A stretch of 37,157 bases of DNA from Limosilactobacillus rudii (GTDB taxonomy: Bacteria; Bacillota; Bacilli; Lactobacillales; Lactobacillaceae): the NCBI RefSeq assembly GCF_014145455.1, contig NZ_JACIVB010000041.1, forward strand, positions 1 to 37,157, written 5' to 3'. Under the pieces are notes generated by a model. It had not been told where the DNA came from and made no database searches. It saw only the letters and a list, made by a program, of their open reading frames with translations. This document shows positions 1 to 7,961 of this stretch, one piece after another. A program made the position numbers and the translations under genes. Numbering within the stretch: the first letter of the stretch is position 1; every line of letters starts with the position of its first letter.

Positions 1-243
1 ATACTACTCGAAGTTACTTTCAGTAAAGCTAACGGTGACATGGTACGAAAGTTAATATTCTTACCCGGGGAGGTCTGGCTTACACGTTTCCGACAAGAGG
101 AATAACTTAATTTCCACAGAAACAAGTGATGCAGTGATGTAGCGTTGAGTAAGTCAGAAGTCAGCCGAGGTCATAGTAGTCTGATTAATCAGACGAAGGA
201 CTGAACGACAATAACTTGTAACTTATATCGGAGGTGTAATCAG

Positions 244-1626
244 GTGCGACAATCGCAGAAAACAGAACCACAAGCTGACCGCTTGTCGAGGATAGGTTTG
301 GAAAACCGAAAGTACACAAGGGCGCGTAGTACCGATTATGGTGAAGGTAAAGGTATGAGTGTCACTATCCAAGACTTAGTCTTGGATCGCAATAACCTTA
401 ATCAGGCTTATTTGCGAGTTAAGAGAAATAAAGGAGCAGCGGGCATTGACGGCATGACTGTCTTTGACCTTCTGCGGTACCTTAGAGAAAACAAGGCGGA
501 ATTAATCACCAGTCTACGTGATGGTAGTTACAAGCCGGCACCAGTTAAACGAGTGGAAATTCCGAAACCCAATGGTGGAGTAAGAAAACTTGGGATCCCA
601 ACAGTTGTAGACCGAATGGTCCAACAAGCATTGGCCCAGGTCCTCACGCCCATCTTTGAACGTGTTTTCTCCGATAATAGTTTTGGCTTTCGCCCTCATC
701 GGGGAGCCCAAGACGCAATCACAAGGGTAGTTGATCTATATAATCAGGGTTATCGACGAGTAGTCGACCTAGACCTAAAAGCCTACTTTGACAATGTCAA
801 TCATGATTTAATGATTAAATACCTCCAACAATATATTGATGATCCATGGACATTAAGACTTATTCGCAAATTTCTAACGAGTGGAGTCTTAGACCATGGG
901 CTATTCGCTAGAAGCGACAAAGGAACTCCGCAAGGTGGACCATTGTCACCATTACTGGCAAATATTTATCTGAATGAGTTGGACAAAGAATTGACCAGAC
1001 GTGGTCACCACTTTGTGCGCTATGCGGATGATTGTAACATCTATGTTAAAAGTCAACGGGCCGGAGAACGAGTAATGCGAAGTATTACTCAGTTTCTTGA
1101 GAAAAAGTTGAAGGTTAAAGTTAATCCAGATAAAACTAAAGTTGGTAGTCCCCTAAGATTGAAGTTTCTTGGCTTCTCACTAGGTGTAGACCGGAATGGT
1201 GCCTACGCTCGACCAGCTAAGCAATCGCAAAAGCGTGTGAAGCAAGCATTGAAGTTAGTAACCAAGCGTAATCGTGGGGTATCTCTAACAAGAATATTTG
1301 AGGAGATTCATCAGAAAATGCGAGGGTGGCTTCAATACTATTCTATCGGGAAATTAACTGGCTTTATTCAGCGTCTTGACCAATGGTTGAGGGCGCGAAT
1401 AAGGCAGTACATTTGGAAACAATGGAAGAAATTCAAAACTAAAGTTACTAACTTACAGAAGTTAGGCTTGTCTTATCAGGATGCGTATAAATTCGCTAGT
1501 ACCCGTAAGGGCTACTGGCGGACTGCACACAGTAAGACCCTAAATTATTCTCTAACAAATAGAAAATTGGAGCACCTCGGACTAATCAATCTGTCCAAGC
1601 CGCTCCGGTTAATTCAAAGTGATTAA
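244..1626 (+). CDS. ltrA: Group II intron reverse transcriptase/maturase
   Basis: Intron-encoded protein of 460 residues that reverse-transcribes the intron RNA and helps it splice. The reverse transcriptase palm is clear: an RNKGAAGIDG motif near residue 60, an RT2 block ending in GIPTVVDRMVQQA, TPQGGPLSP in the middle, and the catalytic YADD at residues 260-263. The C-terminal part (WKQWKKFKTK, then RKGYWRTAHS) matches the maturase domain X. No HNH endonuclease domain follows, and the length fits the endonuclease-lacking bacterial class C/D lineages; I cannot decide between them. The start is a GTG, seven bases after a good GGAGGT site. The frame is intact, so the element may be active if the intron RNA is complete upstream. 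Confidence 0.93.
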   Translation: MRQSQKTEPQADRLSRIGLENRKYTRARSTDYGEGKGMSVTIQDLVLDRNNLNQAYLRVKRNKGAAGIDGMTVFDLLRYLRENKAELITSLRDGSYKPAPVKRVEIPKPNGGVRKLGIPTVVDRMVQQALAQVLTPIFERVFSDNSFGFRPHRGAQDAITRVVDLYNQGYRRVVDLDLKAYFDNVNHDLMIKYLQQYIDDPWTLRLIRKFLTSGVLDHGLFARSDKGTPQGGPLSPLLANIYLNELDKELTRRGHHFVRYADDCNIYVKSQRAGERVMRSITQFLEKKLKVKVNPDKTKVGSPLRLKFLGFSLGVDRNGAYARPAKQSQKRVKQALKLVTKRNRGVSLTRIFEEIHQKMRGWLQYYSIGKLTGFIQRLDQWLRARIRQYIWKQWKKFKTKVTNLQKLGLSYQDAYKFASTRKGYWRTAHSKTLNYSLTNRKLEHLGLINLSKPLRLIQSD

Positions 1627-1632
1627 GTTGTC

Positions 1633-1710
1633 GAACCGCCGTATACGGAACCGTACGTACAGTGGTGTGAGAGGTTGATAATTGAATTAATCAATTATCT
1701 CCTACTCGAT
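1633..1710 (+). ncRNA. Group II intron domains V and VI
   Basis: Bases 1633-1671 form the catalytic domain V hairpin: GAACCGCCGTATACGG pairs back with CCGTACGTACAGTGGT-type sequence. Domain VI follows with the stem GATAATTGA / TCAATTATC (1677-1699) and the tail CTCCTACTCGAT. This arrangement directly after a maturase stop codon is diagnostic of a group II intron 3' end. The branch-point adenosine should be in the 3' strand of domain VI. Confidence 0.8.
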
Positions 1711-2198
1711 TTCTTCCAGTTAATTGCGATATAAGTATTAGGCAATGCTAGAAGAATGCGAACACGGAAATTGAAGAAGTTGCGGAAGCCATAAGCAGTC
1801 CGTTTAATAACCTTAATCTTATTGTTGGTTCCTTCCACGGGACCATTGGTGTATGTTTCGTATTTGAAACTATTATAGATTTCTTGTTTATGGGTCCGCA
1901 GGGTTCGTTGGACTTTTTGAAGTGGCTGCGGAAGGCGCGTCCACTTAATTGCCAAAAGCTGGTTTAAGGCTTCTTTATCACGTCGACTAATAGCTAAAAC
2001 TAAGTCTTGATAGTAACGGTATGCTTGCTTAAGATCATCATCAAAGGCTAATAGGCGATGAACAACTTCAACGTCAGTTAACTGGGCATAGCCAAAATTG
2101 CGTCGTGACCAATAATTATCATATTTAAGCTTGTTAGTTGGCGTGACATCGCTAATAAGTATGACCTTTATAACTGACACTTCACTATCGCATGTCAC
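1711..2198 (-). pseudogene. ISL3-family transposase, C-terminal remnant interrupted by intron
   Basis: The minus strand encodes the C-terminal part of an ISL3 (DDE) transposase: a WSRRNFGYAQLTDVEV block, a long helical stretch, and the family-typical tail NGPVEGTNNKIKVIKRTAYG followed by FRNFFNFRVRILLAL. The open frame spans 1695-2198 on the minus strand, but its last few codons are contributed by the group II intron, so the intron cut at or just before the natural stop. The N-terminal two thirds, including most of the catalytic core, are missing; similarity to ISL3 fades beyond about 2150-2165, where the deletion boundary probably lies. It cannot transpose by itself. Confidence 0.8.
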
Positions 2199-2254
2199 TT
2201 GAGATATTTCTAAGTCACATCACTGATAAACAACTTTCAACTTTTTAATTTAAA

Positions 2255-2285
2255 TTGACAACTTAGGAATTTAAATGATTATAAT
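2255..2285 (+). promoter_or_regulatory. Putative promoter of the nuclease-ATPase operon
   Basis: TTGACA at 2255-2260 and TATAAT at 2280-2285 are separated by 19 bases, slightly longer than ideal. They sit 50 bases before the start codon at 2335 and are the only good match in the gap between the ISL3 remnant and the operon. Confidence 0.5.
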
Positions 2286-2334
2286 AAATAGTGATTTTTA
2301 AGTAAACATAAAATAATGGAGTAGAGCATATAAC

Positions 2335-3357
2335 ATGTCATTATTTAGAAATGCATCTGGCATTAGAAAAGGTTTTAACTATCAAGATATGGTTGCTTTA
2401 TATTATTTTTTGGATAATATAAAAGAAATTAAAGAAATAAAAAATGAAGGTGAAGATGATGTAGATATTGTATTTAATGATGGAAGCTTAGGCTTTTTGC
2501 AAGCTAAAGAAACTAAAAATATTGATACAACATTGAAAGTAGGAATATTAAGAAAAGCTTTAATTGCACTATTCGATGATTGCGTAGCGCACAAAAATAT
2601 TAAACTCTTGGAAATTATTACAAATAGTAATTACCCTTTTTCAAAGAAAGATATATCCTTTTTACAACCTTATGGGAAATTTATATTTAAAGATTTAAAA
2701 GCTAATTCACAACAGAAAATCAATAAACAAATAGAGAATATTTGTAAATCAGAAAAAAAGTATAATAAAGAAGATTTTGATACTGATAAATTGGCGATTA
2801 CCAAAATAAGTTATGAAGGTTCTGATGATAGGTCTAAGCTTCAAGAATTAAAAAATATTATATACGAGTTTATAAGTGATGCAGAAATAAGTCCCAGTTA
2901 TTATAAAAGATTATTGCATTCTTGGTCATTTCTTTTTTATAGAAATTCAGACGAACCTAAGAATCGAATTTCAAAGAAAAAGTTTATCGATTACACTGAG
3001 CTTACAGTAATGGATGCACCAGATTTAGATGAATTTATAAGAAAATTTGATGTTAAAGCTGGGAATATTGACTATATAAAAGAAAATTACGAAGATTATT
3101 TAGAAAAAGCAATTCTAGACTATTCCTTAATAACAATTGTTGAGAGTGATTTTGATAAATTTTCTTTAAAAAATCGGGATAAAGTTGAGGCAGATAACAT
3201 AGTTCAATTTGTTAATGAAGAAAGCTCAATTATTTTTGAGAAAATTGGATTGAATAATCAAGATGACCTTGATATAGCGAAAATTATTGTGTGGCTAATT
3301 GTAATTAGGAGACGGTTCTTAAATAATATAGAAAGGGCATCAATTAATGAAAATTAA
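2335..3357 (+). CDS. Cap4/DUF4297-like nuclease, LmuA-like effector of a Lamassu/ABC-3C system
   Basis: 340 residues. The N-terminus carries a restriction-endonuclease-like core: GFNYQ at residues 13-17, an acidic GEDDVDIVF at 39-47 and QAK at 56-58, which together give the PD-(D/E)XK pattern seen in DUF4297/Cap4 dsDNA nucleases. The rest is helical with no motif I can name; in ABC-3C/Lamassu effectors this part is the C-terminal domain that docks on the ATPase. The last 11 bases overlap the next gene, so the pair is probably translationally coupled. Base composition is far more AT-rich than the housekeeping genes, suggesting transfer. The expected role is abortive DNA cleavage after phage or plasmid sensing. 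The nuclease call is fairly firm; the system name is inferred from the neighbour. Confidence 0.68.
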   Translation: MSLFRNASGIRKGFNYQDMVALYYFLDNIKEIKEIKNEGEDDVDIVFNDGSLGFLQAKETKNIDTTLKVGILRKALIALFDDCVAHKNIKLLEIITNSNYPFSKKDISFLQPYGKFIFKDLKANSQQKINKQIENICKSEKKYNKEDFDTDKLAITKISYEGSDDRSKLQELKNIIYEFISDAEISPSYYKRLLHSWSFLFYRNSDEPKNRISKKKFIDYTELTVMDAPDLDEFIRKFDVKAGNIDYIKENYEDYLEKAILDYSLITIVESDFDKFSLKNRDKVEADNIVQFVNEESSIIFEKIGLNNQDDLDIAKIIVWLIVIRRRFLNNIERASINEN

Positions 3358-4768
3358 AGAGTTAGAAATAAATGGTAAAAAGTTCAATTTTGAAAATGAA
3401 AATACTTTTATTTTTAGTCATAAAAATAGTACAGGTAAAACAACTTTGCTAAGGTGTTTATTATATTCCTTTGGATATAACGTCCCATCAACTAAAGGAA
3501 TTAGATTCGATAATTTAGAGATTAAGTTATTTTATACTAGTAATAACAAGGAATTTTGTGTATATAGAAGAAATAATTTTATTACTATAAGTGATGTACA
3601 TGATACAGTTTACTCAATGAATATAAAACAAGATCAGAATAATGTTTTAAGTATTATTTATGGTATCAATAATCCTCTGATTTTGGATAATATTTTGGGT
3701 CTTCATTACTTTGATCAAGAAAAAGGATGGACCTTATTAAATAGAGGAATTGTGATAGGAAGTATACATTTCAAAATTGAAGACTTGATTGAAGGGCTTG
3801 GGGAAGTTAATATATCAAAATTTAATATTGAATTAAAGAAGTTGAATGATGAAAGAAAATTCTATAAACAATTTTTGAAATTATTGGAGGTTCAAAAGGA
3901 GTACGAATATAGTGAGTATAAGGACACTGACGAATCAACAAAAAGTCTTACTAGTAAATTAAGGTTTTTAAATATTGAAAAAGCAAAGTTAAATAGAGAA
4001 ATAAAAGAATACTTGAAAATAAAAAATAATAACAGTAAGCTGTTAAAATTTATTGATAATTCTGGTATTAGAATTAGAACAAAAAGTGGAGATGTTGAAA
4101 GAGTAACTCAAGATAATATTGTCGGTTATAAAGAAAACCAAGGGCTAATTGATGCACAGATTGAACGAAAAAAAAGATATGAATATGAATTACAAAAAGA
4201 GATTTTAAATATACAGGGGAAATTGAATGATAAATTAAAGTTGGTAAATATTGAAGATCAATTATCTAAGTTAAATGGTATACTTTCTTCATTAGCAACT
4301 GATGAAGGAAGCATTAATGAAATCATTAATCAACATACTACTAAAATAAGTGAAATAAATAAAAAAATAAAAGAAGTTTTATATAGATCAAAAATTACTC
4401 AAAAAATATATGAAAGGGTTCTTAGATACAGTAATATTTTGGGAGTAAGGGGCTCTATTGATGGGAAAAGTGACTTTATATATACAAGTAATTTAAAAAG
4501 ATATAGTGGCGCAAAGTTGCATTTGCTAGTTTTTGCTTTTAAATTAGCTCTATTAAAAGAAGTACAAAATAAAATACGACATACTTTACCGATCATTTTA
4601 GATTCGCCTATGACTGGAGAATTAGACTATAAAAACCTTAAAAAAATGTTTAAATTATTAGCCTTGGATTTTAAGAAAAATCAAGTTATTGTATCATCTA
4701 TATATGATTTAGATGCATATTATAAATGGAATAAGAAAATTGAATTGAAAAATAGAATGTTGGAGTAA
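3347..4768 (+). CDS. SMC/ABC-type ATPase, LmuB-like sensor of a Lamassu/ABC-3C system
   Basis: 473 residues. A P-loop lies near the N-terminus (HKNSTGKTT, residues 25-33; the usual first glycine is Ser24). A central region of about residues 160-350 is rich in Lys, Glu, Ile and Leu with coiled-coil character. The C-terminus has an ABC signature-like RYSGAK near residue 385 and a Walker B/D-loop segment LDSPMTGELD at 418-427. This is the head-coil-head arrangement of SMC/RecN-like proteins and is short for that group. In Lamassu and ABC-3C systems such an ATPase senses foreign DNA and releases the nuclease partner. It overlaps the upstream nuclease gene by 11 bases and no third (LmuC-like) gene follows, fitting the two-gene type. 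A RecF-like or DUF2326-type orphan ATPase is the alternative. Confidence 0.68.
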   Translation: MKIKELEINGKKFNFENENTFIFSHKNSTGKTTLLRCLLYSFGYNVPSTKGIRFDNLEIKLFYTSNNKEFCVYRRNNFITISDVHDTVYSMNIKQDQNNVLSIIYGINNPLILDNILGLHYFDQEKGWTLLNRGIVIGSIHFKIEDLIEGLGEVNISKFNIELKKLNDERKFYKQFLKLLEVQKEYEYSEYKDTDESTKSLTSKLRFLNIEKAKLNREIKEYLKIKNNNSKLLKFIDNSGIRIRTKSGDVERVTQDNIVGYKENQGLIDAQIERKKRYEYELQKEILNIQGKLNDKLKLVNIEDQLSKLNGILSSLATDEGSINEIINQHTTKISEINKKIKEVLYRSKITQKIYERVLRYSNILGVRGSIDGKSDFIYTSNLKRYSGAKLHLLVFAFKLALLKEVQNKIRHTLPIILDSPMTGELDYKNLKKMFKLLALDFKKNQVIVSSIYDLDAYYKWNKKIELKNRMLE

Positions 4769-4957
4769 TAAAAAGCTAATGTATATTTAAAATGTTAGGC
4801 ATTTACCTTTGTCATGTTTACGTGATTAAAATAAATAGTTACTCTTACTATACTCTGATATAATGAAAAAGCTTTAATCAGTCAACATCAATACGTCTGC
4901 CCTAGCTACCCTAGATTTCCTATACTGAGGCTATTATCAGTAAGGAGATTTTTATTT

Positions 4958-5150
4958 ATGACAGAACAAAATGGAATTATTACCCCAGTTTTCAAAAATA
5001 GATTAAATCAAGTGATTATAAGAAGCTGCTTTTACACCACGTCCTGCCATAAAAATTAATGCGAATGAAGTAGAATTAACTATCTTCAAGGGAACTAATT
5101 CTATTTTAGCTTCGGATATCGCTAAAGTAGTTATTCGTTATGCTCGTTAA
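4958..5150 (+). pseudogene. IS66-family OrfA (TnpA) remnant, frameshifted
   Basis: An ATG at 4958 after AAGGAG opens a frame that stops after about 34 codons. One base further on, the reading continues as EAAFTPRPAIKINANEVELT and ends IAKVVIRYAR at a stop at 5148, which is the C-terminal pattern of small IS66 accessory proteins. A single extra base near 5020 explains the break. Together with the following TnpB piece this is the left part of an IS66 element; its large transposase (TnpC) is absent. Confidence 0.55.
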
Positions 5151-5155
5151 TTGGC

Positions 5156-5256
5156 ATGATCCGGATCATATCTGTTTAATCTGTGGAAAAACAAACATGC
5201 AAAAAGGAATTGATGGACTTACAATGGCGGTTGACCGCTTACGTATTTACCCTTAG
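5156..5256 (+). pseudogene. IS66-family TnpB remnant
   Basis: The sequence starting ATGATCCGGATC reads MIRI, then the frame is disturbed, and it resumes as CLICGKTNMQKGIDGLTMAV, the N-terminal signature of IS66 TnpB proteins. It stops at 5254 after about 35 codons; the family protein is over 100 residues. Both the internal indel and the early end show decay. It follows the OrfA remnant by five bases, as in intact IS66 elements. Confidence 0.65.
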
Positions 5257-5311
5257 TCTCATGGAGTATTATTAATAATGGAGTTAAAAATATTCTTCGG
5301 GGGATTTTATT

Positions 5312-6302
5312 ATGACAGATGAAGTAAATAATCACATCAATTGGTTTGTCTTTTCAATAATTATCATTTTAATGATTGTCAGCTATTGGCTAGGGGGAGT
5401 GCAAACGTTACCAGACATTTTTTTCTAATATTGCTGGCGGTATAGCAGGTGGTGTATTTGCCGTCTGGGTTGTTTTTGTAGAAATAAAATCTAAGGAAAA
5501 AGAAAGTGCAAAGATATCTACGATAAAATTGCTAAATCTGGTTGATGAATTTTCTCTTATTCTGCCTGAGAAGGACCGAATTAAGGAACGTTATTTAAAT
5601 GACTATGATAATAAGGATCATTATGAGTTGGCATATCAACAGTTAGAGCGCTTTAATAAAGAATTTCATACATTAGCTAATGAGTTTGAGACTAAGGTGA
5701 TTGGTATCAGTAAAGACACTGATTTAAGAAAAGTCTTAAAGCAAATAAATATTATTCAATATGATTTAAGTGAATTAAGTCGTAGAGTAAAGGTAAAGTT
5801 CACGAAAAATATTAAAAGTACCCAAATGACAATGGATATTCAACGGCAAAAAATAATGGTTATAAGGAAACTTAAGGAACTAGTTGATCTAATTCAAGAA
5901 AAATTAGTAAAAAAAGAATTTAAGGATATCAATTGTCGTCAGTTGACAGAGGAGCTACTTAATTTTTCTGAACATAGACACTTATTTGCAAAGCTGAAAG
6001 AATCCACGCAAAAAAATGCCTCAAAAAGTGGAGATTCTTCGGACAACATAGATTGGTATAAATTACGTGATATTTATAATAATCCTAATGTCCGCGACCG
6101 AATAGAGAATGAATGTAAGAAGGCTGATATTAAAGAAAGTGAAATAATTGAGCAGTACAATAATAAAGATAAAACTGCTGATTTAATTAAACAGATTTTT
6201 CAAGTAGAAGCATTAAGAACACAAGAAGTTTACTATAAGAAAGTTGGAACAAGTGATTTAAGTCCAATATATATTGGATTTAATAAGAAAAAGGAGAAAT
6301 AA
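5312..6302 (+). pseudogene. Two-pass membrane/coiled-coil protein, frameshifted at a T7 run
   Basis: An ATG at 5312 opens a frame beginning MTDEVNN, followed by a membrane segment WFVFSIIIILMIVSYWLGG, and stops at 5426 just after seven Ts (5418-5424). Skipping one T continues without interruption through a second membrane segment (IAGGIAGGVFAVWVVFVE) into a 257-residue charged helical region ending at 6302. The repaired product is about 329 residues: a short N-terminus, two membrane spans near residues 10-60, then a cytoplasmic domain. I do not recognise the family. Without the shift, the downstream part could start only at weak codons such as the TTG at 5529. It may be a true pseudogene, a phase-variable gene, a slippage product or a sequencing error. 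Confidence 0.65.
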
Positions 6303-6361
6303 GTACTATTATGTTCACGTAAGCAGTATTAGATATTGTGTTAAACATGATAGAGATTTTT

Positions 6362-6397
6362 AAGGGCTAATCAGTATTAAACGCTGACAGTCCTTTT
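6362..6397 (+). terminator. Putative terminator
   Basis: AAGGGCT-N2-TCAG pairs, with small internal loops, with CTGA-N-AG-N-CCTTTT. It lies 60 bases after the membrane/coiled-coil gene and before the fic promoter. Confidence 0.45.
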
Positions 6398-6510
6398 GTA
6401 GTTTAATAAGGGAGAAGCTTTTATATTAAAAGGCTATCAATGCCGTTTGCTTAGGGTATAATGGTTGGTAATTAGTTATGTATTAAATTGTGAAGGATTG
6501 AGGTGATACT

Positions 6511-7338
6511 ATGCCGATTAACAATAAATTAGAAGAGAAGCTAGATCTATTAACTAAACTTCATTCAGAAATGAATCAATACCGTCCACTTTCAAAAAAG
6601 CAAGTTGAACAGCTTGACGCTAATGTCCGAATAGAGCATGTATGGTCCTCAAATGCGATTGAAGGGAGTACGCTTAATCGCTATGAAACTGCTTCAATTC
6701 TTAATACCGGGATGACGGTTCACGGGGCTTCCTTAAGAGATACAATGGCGGCTGTTGATTTAAATGAGGCTTATGATTATATGATGGATCTAGCCAGTCG
6801 AAAGCAGCCATTGACTACTGTTATTATTAGAGATTTAAATCGACTAGTGATGTTAAAGAACACTGATGACAGAAGCCAGGCGGGGGCTTATCGTGTAATT
6901 GATGTGTGGCCGAATGGACAAGAGGACCAACCATACACTGCCCCAACAGAAATACCATTTAAAATTCAAGAATTAATAGATTGGTCCGAAAAAGCAATAA
7001 ATCAGTTACATCCTGTTCAATATGCGGCGGACTTACATCAGAAGTTTGTTTCTATCCACCCATTTGTTGATGGCAATGGGCGAACAGCACGTCTATTAAT
7101 GAACTTTGCTTTATCTGAAGCGGGATATCCGGTAGTTAGTATCATGCCTGATAAAAAGTCACGAAATGAATACATGGAAGCATTGGCAACCTCAAGAGCG
7201 ACCGGCAACCTAGTACCTTTTGAAGAATTAGTAGCAGATTATGCTATTAGTACTCTTAAAAAGAGGATAAATATTTTGAGACAAAATGAAAAGAATATAG
7301 AAGAGGCTAAGGAAGCAACTAATTTAAGAGATTATTAA
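6511..7338 (+). CDS. Fic family protein (class II, self-inhibited)
   Basis: 275 residues. Fic enzymes usually transfer AMP from ATP to a hydroxyl group of a target protein; some remove it. The complete active-site motif HPFVDGNGRTAR is at residues 183-194, with catalytic His183 and phosphate-binding Asn189/Arg191/Arg194. The inhibitory helix motif [S/T]xxxE[G/N] is seen as SNAIEG at 47-52, upstream of the Fic core, which defines class II. The substrate is unknown. A TATAAT box at 6457-6462 precedes it, and AGGTGAT lies before the ATG. It is a single-gene unit with no antitoxin-like neighbour, as expected when inhibition is built in. It may be a stress or phage-response regulator; that is inference. 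Confidence 0.9.
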   Translation: MPINNKLEEKLDLLTKLHSEMNQYRPLSKKQVEQLDANVRIEHVWSSNAIEGSTLNRYETASILNTGMTVHGASLRDTMAAVDLNEAYDYMMDLASRKQPLTTVIIRDLNRLVMLKNTDDRSQAGAYRVIDVWPNGQEDQPYTAPTEIPFKIQELIDWSEKAINQLHPVQYAADLHQKFVSIHPFVDGNGRTARLLMNFALSEAGYPVVSIMPDKKSRNEYMEALATSRATGNLVPFEELVADYAISTLKKRINILRQNEKNIEEAKEATNLRDY

Positions 7339-7503
7339 AACAAGTAATGATGAGGATATGAATTATCGTTTCAGGATAAGACCACGCCCTTTTTGTTTAA
7401 TTTATGATGTTGCACTTATTTAACAGATAATGATATAAAAAATTACCATTATTTAGAACGAATTTTATAGATGCTGTATTTGAAAACATGATTATGTTAT
7501 GTA

Positions 7504-7537
7504 GGAGATGAGATTTATCTTATCTCTGATTTTGTTT
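7504..7537 (+). terminator. Terminator-like hairpin
   Basis: GGAGATGAGAT and ATCTTATCTCT pair around TT, followed by GATTTTGTTT. The same layout and loop occur again at 10357-10387, where the arms are GGAACGAGAT and ATCTTGTTCC. Confidence 0.5.
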
Positions 7538-7680
7538 AAAATATTATTTTTATACCTGTCAGGTAACTAATTTTAGATATTAGCTACGAGACTTTGCTGA
7601 AAAAATTAAAATAATGGGGTGACATGTGGAGGAAAGAGGGATAAATCATTTTTAATGAGGAGAATTCAATATAAGGGTCT

Positions 7681-7770
7681 TTGATTTCTAATAGAGTTCT
7701 GGTAGAATTATCCATGAAAGATGGTCCTTTCTAAACGAAGACGGGGTCCAACCATCTTTCGTTTTTTATT
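7681..7770 (+). ncRNA. Promoter followed at once by a terminator hairpin, candidate small RNA
   Basis: TTGATT (7681-7686) and TAGAAT (7703-7708), 16 bases apart, form a plausible promoter. The predicted transcript begins near 7715 and is almost entirely a hairpin: GAAAGATGGT (7716-7725) pairs perfectly with ACCATCTTTC (7751-7760), followed by GTTTTTT. The product would be about 55 nucleotides. A plain terminator with a chance promoter match is the alternative. Confidence 0.4.
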
Positions 7771-7961
7771 TTAAATTTAAACCAAAATAAGTACTGATGT
7801 AAACTTCCGTCGGTACTTAAAATCATGGAGCTTCTTTTCAGCTTTAGGTGAAATCTTCAGTGAAATCAATCAAATTAAAATAATAGTGAAATTCCTCTTT
7901 TAATTTAAGTACAGTGGGCTTAATAATAAACTGTATTTTATAAAAATCGGGGGAGTAAAAT

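Larger units (their letters stand above)
1..1710 (+). mobile_element. Group II intron, 5' truncated by window edge
   Basis: A retroelement whose 5' end lies outside the window. Bases 1-243 carry structured, non-coding intron sequence (domain I-IV remains), then comes the intron-encoded protein at 244-1626, then domains V and VI. The 3' end is placed at about 1710 because domain VI is followed by a tract ending CTACTCGAT, after which sequence coding on the minus strand for an ISL3 transposase tail begins. The intron is therefore antisense to the gene it occupies. Group II introns self-splice and retrohome through an RNA-protein complex. Only about 240 bases precede the ORF, less than a full domain I-III, so the 5' junction must be upstream. 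Confidence 0.85.
7339..7961. other. 623-base gene-free stretch with hairpins
   Basis: No convincing coding region. It contains a terminator-like hairpin at 7504-7537, a promoter-plus-hairpin unit at 7681-7770 (listed separately), and a further hairpin at 7785-7817 (AAGTAC / GTACTT arms). The sequence is AT-rich and its boundaries lie between Fic and a broken zinc-ribbon gene. Confidence 0.5.

Noticed and set aside
514-711. Minus-strand open frame inside the maturase gene
   Set aside because: Complete overlap with the strongly supported reverse transcriptase; no ribosome site and no recognisable domain.
2403-2594. Minus-strand frame inside the nuclease gene
   Set aside because: Shadow of the AT-rich nuclease gene; composition follows the opposite strand's codons.
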